Virus record (IMG/VR): IMGVR_UViG_3300027741_000242
Location: 1-26,226 of that record
DNA: 26,226 nucleotides
Strand: one strand, 5' to 3'
Source of the DNA: a virus
A program made the position numbers and the translations under genes. The notes below the pieces were generated by a model. It worked only from the letters and a program-made list of their open reading frames with translations. It was not told where the DNA came from and searched no databases. Of this stretch, positions 16,760-24,968 are shown piece after piece (position 1 is the first letter of the stretch; each line of letters starts with the position of its first letter).

Positions 16760-17356
16760 ATGTGGTTAATTAATTTTATCCCTGATTGGGTATTTCATCT
16801 ATTTGTTCTTTCAGGCTTGCTCATCTTTGTATCCTCTCTGGTGCTAGGCGCTATCCCTTTTATTAAAACCTATAAACTTCCAGTACAAGCTTTGGGAATA
16901 GTTGTGCTTTGTGCGGGACTATTTTTTGAAGGGGCATTATACTGTAATGCTACCTGGAATGAAAAGGTCGTGGAGCTCGAAAAGAAAGTTGCGGCAGCTC
17001 AGATAGAGTCAGCACAATCAAATACTAAGATTGTAACCAAGTATATTACAAGAGTAGAAAAAGCGAAGGATAATACAAATGAAAACATCAAGTATGTTGA
17101 GCAATACGTTACCGCTGATGATGATAAGTGCAATGTGCCTAACTCTGTTGTCGTGCTCCACGACAGTGCCAGTAAAAATGAAGTTCCCCCAAGCACCGGA
17201 GGAACTTATGAAGGAACCTCCGATGTTAAAATCAGTGAAATCACAACCACAGTCGTCGAAAACTACGGAACCTACTACCAAATCTCCGAACAATTAAAGG
17301 CGTGGCAAGAGTGGTATAAAACACAAAAAGAAATCTTCGAAAAAGCTTTTAATTAA
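16760..17356 (+). CDS. Inner-membrane spanin-like protein, 198 aa
   Basis: Two N-terminal hydrophobic segments (residues about 8-33 and 40-62), then a long periplasmic coiled coil (NEKVVELEKKVAAAQIESAQ, AKDNTNENIKYVEQYV), a CNVPNSVVVLHDSAS motif and a C-terminal helix (YQISEQLKAWQEWYKTQKE). The C-x-x-P-x-x-x-V-x-L-H-D-S-A block and the Y-x-Q-I-x-E-Q-L-x-A end resemble Rz-like i-spanins of other phages. It would fuse inner and outer membranes with a lipoprotein partner, possibly that of gene 13815. It lies away from the holin, between ThyX and NrdA. Confidence 0.66.
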   Translation: MWLINFIPDWVFHLFVLSGLLIFVSSLVLGAIPFIKTYKLPVQALGIVVLCAGLFFEGALYCNATWNEKVVELEKKVAAAQIESAQSNTKIVTKYITRVEKAKDNTNENIKYVEQYVTADDDKCNVPNSVVVLHDSASKNEVPPSTGGTYEGTSDVKISEITTTVVENYGTYYQISEQLKAWQEWYKTQKEIFEKAFN

Positions 17357-17364
17357 GAGGTAGT

Positions 17365-19152
17365 ATGGACAATATTGTACACGGTATTACGGTAGACTAT
17401 TCGCGCGATTCTTTGTTCGATGAACTAGGTATCAAGCGCTTAAAAGAATCATATATGACGGATGAAGAAGTATCACCTCAAGAGAGATTTGCTTATGTTT
17501 CTAAAACTTTTGGCTCAAATCCTGAACATGCTCAAAGACTTTATGACTATAGTAGCCGGCATTGGCTATCTTATAGTACTCCTATCCTTTCATATGGCCG
17601 TAGTAAGCGGAGTCTTCCTATATCATGTTTTCTACCTTATTTACACGATAGTGCAGAAGGCCTGGTTGACTGCTTATCAGAAGTAAACTGGTTGTCAATG
17701 CTTGGAGGTGGTATTGGAATTGGTCTTGGTATTCGCAGTGCTGATGATAAGTCTGTTGGTATTATGCCTCATCTTAGAACTTATGATGCATCTTCTCTTG
17801 CCTATCGTCAAGGCAGGACTCGTCGCGGTAGCTATGCTGCTTATCTTAACATTTCTCATCCAGACATTCTTATCTTTTTAGAAATGCGCAAGCCTACGGG
17901 CGATCAAAACATGCGCTGTCTAAATTTGCATCACGGCATTAACATTACAGATGACTTCATGCATATCATTGAAAGATGCATGATTGATCCTGCAGCTGAT
18001 GACACCTGGGATCTTAAAGATCCACACAATAATGAAGTCAAGGAAAAGGTATCTGCGCGCGAGCTTTGGCAGCGTATTCTTGAAATGCGTATGGTTACTG
18101 GTGAGCCGTACCTACACTTTATTGATACTAGTAATAAGGCGTTACCAGAATCACAAAAAGCTCTTGGACTTAAGGTTCAGCAATCAAATTTATGTTCGGA
18201 AATAGTTCTACCAACGGATAAAGATAGAACCGCAGTGTGCTGTCTATCATCAGTCAATCTGGAGTATTACGATGAATGGAAAAATGATCCTAGATTTCTT
18301 CGGGATATTGCGGAGATGCTTGATAATGTTCTACAACACTTTATTGATAACGCTCCAGATGTTATTCACCGTGCTCGTTTTAGCGCCGCTCGTGAGCGGA
18401 GTATTGGTATCGGAGCTCTTGGCTTTCATGCGTATCTACAAAAGACCAACATACCCTGGGAGTCGCCGTTAGCAGTTAGTGCTAATCATCGTATTTTTAA
18501 GTATATGAGGGAGCAGCTAGATGTCGCAAACAAACAACTTGGTAGTGAGCGTGGCGAAGCACCAGATGCGGCTGGCACTGGAAACCGTTTCTGCCACCTT
18601 ATGGCTATCGCGCCTAACGCCTCTTCATCAATTATCATGGGAAATACTTCGCCAAGTATTGAACCATACCGTGCTAATGCCTACAGACAAGACACACTCT
18701 CAGGTTCATTCTTGAATAAAAATAGATGGTTAGATGCAGTTATAAAAGAAAAAGTACCGCAAGACGAATATAATGATGTTTGGTCTTCTATTATTGCTAA
18801 TGATGGATCTGTACAACATCTTGATTTTCTAGATGACTGGGCTAAAGATGTATTTAAGACGTCGATGGAGATTGATCAAAGATGGATTATTCAGCATGCA
18901 GCAGATCGCCAGCAATATATTGACCAGGCTCAATCGTTAAATCTTTTCTTCAGACCTAATACGAATGTTAAGTACTTGCATGCAGTTCACTTTATGGCTT
19001 GGAAACAAGGTCTAAAGACGCTATACTATTGCCGTTCTGAGAAAATTGGTAAAGCTGATAAGGTAGCAAAGAAGATCGAAAGACAAGTTATTAAAGAACT
19101 AGACCTTAAACAAATAGCAGAAGGCGATGTTTGTCTTGCATGCGAGGGATAA
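17365..19152 (+). CDS. nrdA: Ribonucleoside-diphosphate reductase large subunit NrdA, 595 aa
   Basis: Class I catalytic residues are visible: C88 (SLPISCFL), N275-C277-E279 (NLCSEI), C292 (AVCCLSSVNL), the radical-transfer tyrosine pair (KTLYYCRS) and the redox CxxC at the C-terminus (C590, C593). The glycyl-radical and vitamin-B12 types are excluded. At 595 residues it lacks the about 100-150-residue N-terminal ATP cone of E. coli NrdA (about 760 aa): the catalytic barrel begins almost at once. Overall ATP/dATP activity control is probably absent. NrdB follows with no gap. Confidence 0.95.
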   Translation: MDNIVHGITVDYSRDSLFDELGIKRLKESYMTDEEVSPQERFAYVSKTFGSNPEHAQRLYDYSSRHWLSYSTPILSYGRSKRSLPISCFLPYLHDSAEGLVDCLSEVNWLSMLGGGIGIGLGIRSADDKSVGIMPHLRTYDASSLAYRQGRTRRGSYAAYLNISHPDILIFLEMRKPTGDQNMRCLNLHHGINITDDFMHIIERCMIDPAADDTWDLKDPHNNEVKEKVSARELWQRILEMRMVTGEPYLHFIDTSNKALPESQKALGLKVQQSNLCSEIVLPTDKDRTAVCCLSSVNLEYYDEWKNDPRFLRDIAEMLDNVLQHFIDNAPDVIHRARFSAARERSIGIGALGFHAYLQKTNIPWESPLAVSANHRIFKYMREQLDVANKQLGSERGEAPDAAGTGNRFCHLMAIAPNASSSIIMGNTSPSIEPYRANAYRQDTLSGSFLNKNRWLDAVIKEKVPQDEYNDVWSSIIANDGSVQHLDFLDDWAKDVFKTSMEIDQRWIIQHAADRQQYIDQAQSLNLFFRPNTNVKYLHAVHFMAWKQGLKTLYYCRSEKIGKADKVAKKIERQVIKELDLKQIAEGDVCLACEG

Positions 19153-20139
19153 ATGATCAAGAAAACAAAATCAAAATTAACCGATGAGCGGGAATCATTT
19201 AAGCCATTTAATTACCCCTGGGCATATGAGGATTGGCTTAAACATGAACAAGCACACTGGCTTCATACAGAGGTGCCAATGCTTGAGGATGTCAAGGACT
19301 GGAAGAACAAACTCACACCGGCTCAGAAGCATTTCTTAACTAATATTTTTAGATTCTTTACACAAGGTGACGTAGACGTGGCCGGTGGTTATGTAAAGAA
19401 CTACCTACCTTATTTTCCACAGCCGGAAATAAGAATGATGCTGATGGGGTTTGCTGCTAGAGAAGCACTGCATGTTGCAGCTTACTCACATCTAATCGAA
19501 ACTCTAGGTATGCCAGATTCAACATATGCAGAGTTTCTAGAATACTCGCAAATGCGTGATAAACATGATTATTTTGTTGATTTATCGCATAAGAATGGAA
19601 CAGCGGCATCAGTAGCAGCAAATATTGCAGCTTTTTCTGCATTTACTGAAGGTATGCAATTATTCAGCTCATTTATCATGCTGCTTAATTTTCCAAGACA
19701 CGGCCTTATGAAAGGCATGGGTCAAATAGTTACATGGTCTATTGTTGATGAAACAATGCATGCCGAGTCTATGATTAAGCTATTTAGAACATATATTGAA
19801 GAAAACAAAGAATTATGGAACGATGAACTTAAGGGTACAATTTATACCATCGCTGAAAAAATGGTTGAGCTCGAAGACAAGTTTATTGACCTTGCTTTTA
19901 ACATGGGCGACATGCCAGGTCTTACAGCAGAGGATGTCAAGCGCTATATTAGGTATATTGCTGATCGTAGGCTTATATCTCTCGGTCTCAAGGGAATATT
20001 TAAAGTTAAGAAAAACCCTCTCCTGTGGGTAGAGGAAATGATTAACGCACCAACTCATACCAACTTTTTTGAAAATAGAGCCACTGATTATGCAAAGGGT
20101 GCACTATCAGGGACATGGGAGGATGTATGGGCCGCTTAA
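19153..20139 (+). CDS. nrdB: Ribonucleotide reductase small subunit NrdB, 328 aa
   Basis: Starts directly after the NrdA stop. Di-iron ligands and radical tyrosine are recognised: E104, H107 and Y111 (EALHVAAYSH, spacing as in E. coli E115-H118-Y122), then E166 (SAFTEGMQLF), E200 and H203 (DETMHAE). The first acidic ligand, usually Asp, may be Glu here (HTEVPMLED). It generates the tyrosyl radical for NrdA. The last codons overlap the start of the secreted nuclease gene. Confidence 0.94.
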   Translation: MIKKTKSKLTDERESFKPFNYPWAYEDWLKHEQAHWLHTEVPMLEDVKDWKNKLTPAQKHFLTNIFRFFTQGDVDVAGGYVKNYLPYFPQPEIRMMLMGFAAREALHVAAYSHLIETLGMPDSTYAEFLEYSQMRDKHDYFVDLSHKNGTAASVAANIAAFSAFTEGMQLFSSFIMLLNFPRHGLMKGMGQIVTWSIVDETMHAESMIKLFRTYIEENKELWNDELKGTIYTIAEKMVELEDKFIDLAFNMGDMPGLTAEDVKRYIRYIADRRLISLGLKGIFKVKKNPLLWVEEMINAPTHTNFFENRATDYAKGALSGTWEDVWAA

Positions 20140-20606
20140 CACCTTTAGCTTTACTACTAGTATCATTTAATTCTTTTGCTGCTGATTTACCGAATCCGGC
20201 CATCACTCCTGGAGCTACAGATCCCGCTGCAACTAAAGATGTTATTTGCGTACGCAGATATACTAGCGGCACCAAGGCTGATGGTACAAAGGTACGGAAC
20301 GTTTCCGAAGCCACCAAACTTCAAGCGTATCGCAACTACGGTATCGAGAGCAACTATAAAGGTTACTGCGATCCTAAGGTAGGCTGTGAGATTGATCATC
20401 TTATCAGCTTACAGTTGGGAGGATCAAACGATATTAAAAATCTCTGGCCACAGTCATATGCTGGAGAGTGGAATGCACATCTTAAAGATGGTCTTGAAAA
20501 CACACTTCATTCTAAGGTCTGCAAGGGCGAGATTAGTCTAGAAGAAGCACAAAAGGCTATATCCTCAAATTGGATAGAAGCTTGGAAAAAATACGTTAAA
20601 AAATAG
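20127..20606 (+). CDS. Secreted HNH-type nuclease, 159 aa
   Basis: ATG 20127 is chosen because GGGAGG (20117-20122) lies 4 nt before it; ATG 20115 is further from the ribosome site. The N-terminus MGRLTPLALLLVSFNSFAAD is a signal peptide with probable cleavage after FAA. The nuclease core is GCEIDHLISLQLGGSNDIKN (residues 86-105), followed by LWPQSY and the basic/His-containing end (WNAHLKDGLEN, LHSKVCKGEISLEEAQ). Three Cys (41, 81, 87) plus a fourth at 132 suit disulfides in the periplasm. It overlaps the NrdB end by 13 nt. A role against superinfecting or host DNA outside the cytoplasm is inferred. Confidence 0.8.
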   Translation: MGRLTPLALLLVSFNSFAADLPNPAITPGATDPAATKDVICVRRYTSGTKADGTKVRNVSEATKLQAYRNYGIESNYKGYCDPKVGCEIDHLISLQLGGSNDIKNLWPQSYAGEWNAHLKDGLENTLHSKVCKGEISLEEAQKAISSNWIEAWKKYVKK

Positions 20607-20614
20607 GAGTTCGT

Positions 20615-20824
20615 ATGTTAGAAATAGAAGAAAGTTCAAGTGACTATAACTATTTTTGCTATTCATGCGATACGGAATTTGCCGTAGTGCCTGCATTTGA
20701 ATTGGGTGAACAAGTTTCGTTCTGCCCATACTGTGGTAGTGAAGTTGAAGAACCAGTTGATGAAGATCTTGATGATATGGAAGAAGAAGATCTAGATGAA
20801 GATGAGGATATAGAGGATGAGTAG
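20615..20824 (+). CDS. Zinc-ribbon protein with acidic tail, 69 aa
   Basis: AGGAG precedes ATG 20615. A CYSC / CPYC pair (residues 15-18 and 37-40) forms a zinc ribbon. The last 25 residues are almost all Asp/Glu (VDEDLDDMEEEDLDEDED). This shape, a small zinc fold plus acidic tail, suggests binding to a basic partner protein or nucleic-acid mimicry. Its stop TAG overlaps the GTG start of the resolvase gene, so the two are coupled. Confidence 0.76.
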   Translation: MLEIEESSSDYNYFCYSCDTEFAVVPAFELGEQVSFCPYCGSEVEEPVDEDLDDMEEEDLDEDEDIEDE

Positions 20825-21381
20825 TGGTATGTGCCGGGATTGACTTATCACTAACCTCACCTGCTATTTGTATCAATTTAAATGGTGATGAATTTAGTTT
20901 AGATACCTGTACATTTAACTACCTTACTGATAATGTAAGCAAAGTTAAATGTACAGGTAATGTTTATGGTTCAGTTTTTCCAAACTACGTAACACAATCG
21001 GAAAGATATCATAACATATCTAACTGGGCTTTGCAGGTGTTAAATAATTATGGAATTACTAAAGTATTTCTTGAAGATTATAGTTTCGGCTCGACCGGTA
21101 GAGTATTTCATATAGCAGAAAATACCGGAGTTCTTAAATATACTCTTTGGCGTAATTCTATAGAAGTAGTTACTATTCCTCCTAGCGTGGTTAAAAAAAT
21201 AGCTACTAATAAAGGCAATGCTAATAAAGAGCTGATGCAAGAAGCTTTTATTTCTGAAACAGGTGTAAACTTTAAAAGCATGTTTGCACTAACAGAAAAA
21301 CAATGGAATCCTTCCTCCGACCTTATAGACAGTTATTACATCTGTAAATATGGTTCCCTAGAGTACTCTAAACAAAGTTGA
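20824..21381 (+). CDS. RuvC-fold Holliday-junction resolvase-like nuclease, 185 aa
   Basis: GTG start, sharing a base with the upstream TAG stop. RuvC/RNase H-fold motifs: GIDLSLTSPAI with D7, VFLEDYSFG with E84, and SSDLIDSYYI with D166 and D169. The sequence between has NTGVLKYTLW and a basic KKIATNKGNANK segment for DNA. Classic RuvC acids D-E-D-D are present in order. T4 itself uses endonuclease VII (gp49) for branch cleavage; many marine T4-like phages carry RuvC-like resolvases. It probably resolves recombination or replication branches before packaging. Confidence 0.82.
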   Translation: MVCAGIDLSLTSPAICINLNGDEFSLDTCTFNYLTDNVSKVKCTGNVYGSVFPNYVTQSERYHNISNWALQVLNNYGITKVFLEDYSFGSTGRVFHIAENTGVLKYTLWRNSIEVVTIPPSVVKKIATNKGNANKELMQEAFISETGVNFKSMFALTEKQWNPSSDLIDSYYICKYGSLEYSKQS

Positions 21382-21406
21382 ATTTATTTTTTATTTCCGC
21401 TAATAT
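21378..21406 (+). promoter_or_regulatory. Early-type promoter
   Basis: TTGAAT at 21378-21383, 17-bp spacer starting TTATTTT as in the main early family, TAATAT at 21401-21406, then GGAGG at 21413-21417 before ATG 21422. The -35 overlaps the resolvase stop. It drives the group of small genes 21422-22585 and possibly the sugar cassette. Confidence 0.6.
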
Positions 21407-21421
21407 TAATGTGGAGGTAAT

Positions 21422-21655
21422 ATGAGCAAACAAGATTATTCATACAGTTACGACTACTCAAATAAGCACCCGCAGTATAAATTCTTTAACGAAAAGAATA
21501 AGACTCTTATAGAGATTTTTAGAGAACAATATTGCTTTACCCTTGTTCAGAAAAACGATAAAGGTCAACAACGCTTAAAGTTAGATGAAGTCTCTCTTCA
21601 AAAAATGATTACTAATCTCGTTAATAACGGCTGGAATGAACTCACATGCAAGTAA
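21422..21655 (+). CDS. Hypothetical protein, 77 aa
   Basis: GGAGG before ATG 21422. The N-terminus is Tyr-rich (MSKQDYSYSYDYSNKHPQYK); then a basic helical part (VQKNDKGQQRLKLDEVSLQK, MITNLVNNGWNELTC). No membrane segment or known motif. Ends overlapping the next gene by 10 nt. Unknown function. Confidence 0.65.
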   Translation: MSKQDYSYSYDYSNKHPQYKFFNEKNKTLIEIFREQYCFTLVQKNDKGQQRLKLDEVSLQKMITNLVNNGWNELTCK

Positions 21656-21969
21656 TAGAATATTTAATAGTTGCGGTTCTCGGATGGTTTTGTATCAGTT
21701 TTACTTTAGGATACTTGTCTAATAGAATTAACGGAGAAGAACAAGAGCCTGAAGAAAATTATGATGGCGAGTGGATTTTACCAATTAAATTAGGCCATAA
21801 TGGTAGTACTTGGTATGCATGGGACACAGCAGATGCGTTCATACTCCAAGCTGATTCACGTGAAAAACTAATTCAAGATATTTTAAATGAATTTGAAATT
21901 CCACCTAAAAGACTAGAAATTATAAGCGAAAGTCATGTAAATGAACTCAAATCGACGACCAGTGTATAA
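21646..21969 (+). CDS. Membrane-anchored conserved phage protein, 107 aa
   Basis: The N-terminal TM helix (IEYLIVAVLGWFCISFTLGY) is followed by a charged linker (NRINGEEQEPEENYDGEWIL) and a small soluble domain (STWYAWDTADAFILQADSRE, IPPKRLEIISESHVNEL). I recall the WYAWD ... FILQADS pattern from T4-like phage proteins without known function. The soluble domain faces either the cytoplasm or periplasm; the single TM does not settle which. It overlaps the next gene by 29 nt. Confidence 0.7.
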   Translation: MQVIEYLIVAVLGWFCISFTLGYLSNRINGEEQEPEENYDGEWILPIKLGHNGSTWYAWDTADAFILQADSREKLIQDILNEFEIPPKRLEIISESHVNELKSTTSV

Positions 21970-22138
21970 AATTAAAGAAAATGTTACCCTAAAAAACATT
22001 TTCTCTACTAGTGTCCATACCGGAGATATTATTGATGAGCAAGATATCGAAGGTAAGACTTTCTATGTTATGAGAAGTAACAACAAGGTTTTTAAACTAG
22101 CAAAAGAAGCGCATATTATTAGGAAGAATAATGACTAA
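21941..22138 (+). CDS. Hypothetical small protein, 65 aa
   Basis: Starts inside the previous gene (MNSNRRPVYKIKENVTLKNI) and ends at TAA 22136-22138, overlapping the next start. Beta-rich pattern (HTGDIIDEQDIEGKTFYVMR, NNKVFKLAKEAHIIRK), SH3-like in outline, basic at both ends. It could be a nucleic-acid binding domain; no family recognised. Confidence 0.62.
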   Translation: MNSNRRPVYKIKENVTLKNIFSTSVHTGDIIDEQDIEGKTFYVMRSNNKVFKLAKEAHIIRKNND

Positions 22139-22298
22139 CTCGACATTTAAGTTTGACCGGTATCTTAAGCGGATGGTTTGCCTCGTTGCAGATAAGACCA
22201 AGGCAAACGCATTTAAACAAGTTTTTATTGACGCTCAAGTATCTGAGCAGAAAGCAAAGCAGCAAAAATTTAAGGCTAAGGAAGGTTCAGAAGAATAA
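22131..22298 (+). CDS. Hypothetical basic protein, 55 aa
   Basis: An unlisted short frame from ATG 22131 to TAA 22296-22298, overlapping both neighbours. The product MTNSTFKFDRYLKRMVCLVA continues DKTKANAFKQVFIDAQ and a basic tail (EQKAKQQKFKAKEGSEE). Tight overlap on both sides and sensible codons support it. Function unknown. Confidence 0.65.
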   Translation: MTNSTFKFDRYLKRMVCLVADKTKANAFKQVFIDAQVSEQKAKQQKFKAKEGSEE

Positions 22299-22585
22299 TG
22301 ACTACTACTTTTGTTGAACCAGTTGCTAAGGAATGGCTAACTGGTGTGCTAAAAGAAAGACCAGTGGTAATTAAATTTACAAAAGTTGATGGTTCGGAAA
22401 GAACCATGAAGTGTACTCTTAATGAGAGTCTAATTCTACCTCTGCCCGAGCCGGTTCAAGAGAAGGAAAAAAAGGCTCGTAAAGAGAATGAAAATGTTAT
22501 TCGTGTATATGATCTAGAGAAAGAATCCTGGAGATCATTCCGCCTAGATAGTATTATTAGTGTTAACTTTGATCTGGTAACCTGA
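22298..22585 (+). CDS. DUF2693-like small protein, 95 aa
   Basis: ATG 22298 overlaps the stop of the 55-aa gene. The pattern VVIKFTKVDGSERTMKCTLN, then a charged linker and NVIRVYDLEKESWRSFRLDS, is the one I know as DUF2693, common in T4-like phages. The final beta strands (VYDLEKESWRSFRLDSIISV) resemble the WYL-like end that binds small ligands or nucleic acid. No experimental function is known to me. It ends 10 bp before the sugar cassette. Confidence 0.75.
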   Translation: MTTTFVEPVAKEWLTGVLKERPVVIKFTKVDGSERTMKCTLNESLILPLPEPVQEKEKKARKENENVIRVYDLEKESWRSFRLDSIISVNFDLVT

Positions 22586-22595
22586 GATACTTATT

Positions 22596-23000
22596 ATGAG
22601 AATTGGCTTTACTTGCTCTGCATTTGATCTTCTCCATGCAGGGCATATTGATATGTTAAGACAAGCTAAGGAACAATGTGATTATCTAATCACCGGCTTG
22701 CAGGTCGATCCTAATATTGACCGCCCACAGAAGAATAAACCTGTACAAAGCATTATCGAGCGGTATATTCAGCTTAAAGCTGTCCGCTATGTTGATGAGA
22801 TTATTCCATATTCTACAGAAGAAGATCTCGAAGATCTTCTTAGCATGTTGCCAATTAATGTTAGAATTGTTGGTGAAGAGTATAGAGAGACAACCTTGAC
22901 TGGTCGTGATATCTGCACTCAAAGAGGTATTGAAATTTTTTACAATAAACGTGAACATAGATTTAGCTCTTCCGAGCTTCGTAAGCGCATGAGCGCCTGA
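22596..23000 (+). CDS. Sugar-phosphate nucleotidyltransferase, HldE-C/TagD fold, 134 aa
   Basis: GFTCSAFDLLHAGHIDML (residues 4-21) is the cytidylyltransferase signature with the HxGH nucleotide-binding motif at HAGH. The C-terminus REHRFSSSELRKRM carries the R-x-x-S-S-T/S-type second motif. Relatives include the C-terminal half of HldE (ADP-heptose synthesis) and glycerol-3-phosphate cytidylyltransferase. With HddA and GmhA nearby, transfer of AMP or CMP to a heptose 1-phosphate is the likeliest reaction; substrate and nucleotide are not read from the sequence. A glycosyltransferase follows after 7 bp. Confidence 0.82.
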   Translation: MRIGFTCSAFDLLHAGHIDMLRQAKEQCDYLITGLQVDPNIDRPQKNKPVQSIIERYIQLKAVRYVDEIIPYSTEEDLEDLLSMLPINVRIVGEEYRETTLTGRDICTQRGIEIFYNKREHRFSSSELRKRMSA

Positions 23001-23007
23001 GGATAAA

Positions 23008-24000
23008 ATGGGATTTGAAGAAAATGAAATTTCGATTAACTCGCAAGGTGGTACCGAGTTAACAAAGCGAAATATTGCTAGTAAGATGCCGCCTGAGCTA
23101 GCCAATGAATTTCAAATAATCTGCTCACGTCTTCGTAATTTAGAAGAAGACAAGATTAGAGTATATTGGCTACACGATTTGCCTGAAGATCCTGAGATTA
23201 ACCATCTCAAGGATAAGTCAAGCCGAGACCGCTTTCATAAATTTGTCTTTAGCAGTCAATGGCAATATGAAAGGTTTAGAAACGTTATCGGCATGCCATA
23301 CGATGATAAGTCAATAGTCATTGAGACTTGTGTTGACCCTATTGAGCATGTTGAGAAGAGTAAAGATGAGATTCGACTTATCTATACGTCTACCCCACAG
23401 CGCGGGTTGTCTATTCTTGTACCTGTATTTGAAAAGCTCGCAGAGAAATATGATAATATCTACTTAGATGTATTCTCAAGCTTTAAGATTTACGGTTGGG
23501 AAGAATCTGATAAGCAGTTTGAGCCTCTATATGAGCGCTGCCGCAATCATCCTAGGATTACATATCATTCGTTTGAACCAAATGATGTAGTTCGGACGGC
23601 GTTGCAAAAAGCTCATATCCTTGCCTATCCATCTATCTGGATGGAGACTAGCTGCAGATCTGTTATTGAAGGTATGTCAGCAGGCTTGTTATGCGTACAT
23701 CCTAATCTAGGAGCCTTGTCAGACACTTCGGGTGGTCTCAACTTTATGTACCAGGGCCATGCCGATCATAATAAGCATGCTAATGTATTTTATCAGGCGC
23801 TTGACGATGCTATTCAAAAGGTAAATAGAGACGACGTACAAAGCTACCTTAAGCTTGTTAAGATGTATGCTGATAGTAGATTTGGAACTTATAAGGTAGC
23901 GCAGCAGTGGCAAGACTTGCTTGAAGGTCTGCATAAGACTTATGAAACAGTAGAAAGTCGTAAGCTACCTAGTGCTCAGATGTTTAGGTATAACACATAA
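23008..24000 (+). CDS. Glycosyltransferase, GT4-like (GT-B), 330 aa
   Basis: GAGGA precedes ATG 23008. The N-terminal half carries GGTELTKR near the start (GT-B acceptor side). The C-terminal half has LIYTSTPQRGLSILVPVFEK and the catalytic EX7E motif at residues 213 and 221 (WMETSCRSVIEGMSAG), typical of retaining GT4 enzymes. There is no signal or membrane segment, so it acts in the cytoplasm. The activated sugar is probably supplied by the neighbouring enzymes. The acceptor, whether phage DNA, a virion protein or host lipopolysaccharide, is unknown. Stop TAA overlaps the next ATG. Confidence 0.82.
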   Translation: MGFEENEISINSQGGTELTKRNIASKMPPELANEFQIICSRLRNLEEDKIRVYWLHDLPEDPEINHLKDKSSRDRFHKFVFSSQWQYERFRNVIGMPYDDKSIVIETCVDPIEHVEKSKDEIRLIYTSTPQRGLSILVPVFEKLAEKYDNIYLDVFSSFKIYGWEESDKQFEPLYERCRNHPRITYHSFEPNDVVRTALQKAHILAYPSIWMETSCRSVIEGMSAGLLCVHPNLGALSDTSGGLNFMYQGHADHNKHANVFYQALDDAIQKVNRDDVQSYLKLVKMYADSRFGTYKVAQQWQDLLEGLHKTYETVESRKLPSAQMFRYNT

Positions 24001-24968
24001 TGATAGTTTCTAAGACGCCGTTAAGAGTATGCTTTTTTGGTGGGGGTAGTGACCTGCCTAATTACTATTCTAATAAAACGGGTATCTGCTTATCTACAAC
24101 CATTGACAAATACATGTACGTTACTGCATGTAAGACGTTTGTCAAAGGTTTTAAAATTGTGTATAGTGAGATCGAAAATGTAGACAGCTATGATGATATT
24201 AAGCATGACCGCATAAGAGAATCTCTTAAGATGTTTAATATCACCGGCGGTCTAGATATCTCATCGTATGCGCAGATACCTACGAAAGGCACAGGACTCG
24301 GCTCATCCTCAACATTTACAGTAAGCCTGTTAAATGCTCTAAGTACACTAAAGGGCAAACAAATGAGCAGACACGATCTTGCTGAGACTGCCTTTGATGT
24401 AGAATTTAATAAGTGTAGTGAATACCTGGGTAAGCAAGATCAATACGCAGCAGCATTTGGAGGTTTCAACGCTTTTCATTTCTCTGCTGATGGAGTCAGA
24501 GTAGAGCCTGTTAATATATCCTCCGAACGAATTGCCGGCCTTAACAATAATCTCCTAATGTATTATACAGGTATTACTAGATCTGCATCGAATATTCTAA
24601 GAAATTATGATGATGGTGAGTCTAGTGCTAGTATGGATAAAATGGTTGAGCTAGGCCATCAAGCGCTGGACTTTATTATTAAAAATAAGTATGATGACTT
24701 TGGTGCACTACTACACGAGACTTGGCAAGTAAAAAAGAAACTTGCAAGTGGTGTAAGTAATACTACTCTCGACGATTATTATGAGACAGCATTGAAAAGT
24801 GGTGCGCTAGGTGGTAAGATTCTAGGCGCAGGGGGTGGTGGTTACTTCTTGTTCTATGTTCCGGAACAGCAACAAAATTCCTTTAAGGAAAAGATGAAGC
24901 TAACAGGTATGCAAGAGTTTAACTTTAAATTTAGTGATGAAGGATCTAAAATTGTCTGCGCGGACTAA
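24000..24968 (+). CDS. hddA: GHMP-family heptose 7-phosphate kinase (HddA-like), 322 aa
   Basis: The GHMP hallmarks are present: TPLRVCFFGGGSDLPNYY (residues 6-23), the ATP loop TKGTGLGSSSTFTVSLLN (95-112) and LGKQDQYAAAFGGFN (143-157), then a final GGKILGAGGGGYFLFY. This is the form seen in D-glycero-alpha-D-manno-heptose 7-phosphate kinase, which makes the 1,7-bisphosphate. Length fits the family (about 340 aa). Other GHMP kinases such as L-fucokinase share the fold, but the adjacent GmhA favours heptose. Overlaps GmhA by 32 nt. Confidence 0.84.
   Translation: MIVSKTPLRVCFFGGGSDLPNYYSNKTGICLSTTIDKYMYVTACKTFVKGFKIVYSEIENVDSYDDIKHDRIRESLKMFNITGGLDISSYAQIPTKGTGLGSSSTFTVSLLNALSTLKGKQMSRHDLAETAFDVEFNKCSEYLGKQDQYAAAFGGFNAFHFSADGVRVEPVNISSERIAGLNNNLLMYYTGITRSASNILRNYDDGESSASMDKMVELGHQALDFIIKNKYDDFGALLHETWQVKKKLASGVSNTTLDDYYETALKSGALGGKILGAGGGGYFLFYVPEQQQNSFKEKMKLTGMQEFNFKFSDEGSKIVCAD

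Noticed and set aside
20127-20606. Homing endonuclease beside nrdB
   Set aside because: A clear signal peptide and cysteine pairs argue for export; NrdB is intact and no intron or intein is visible.
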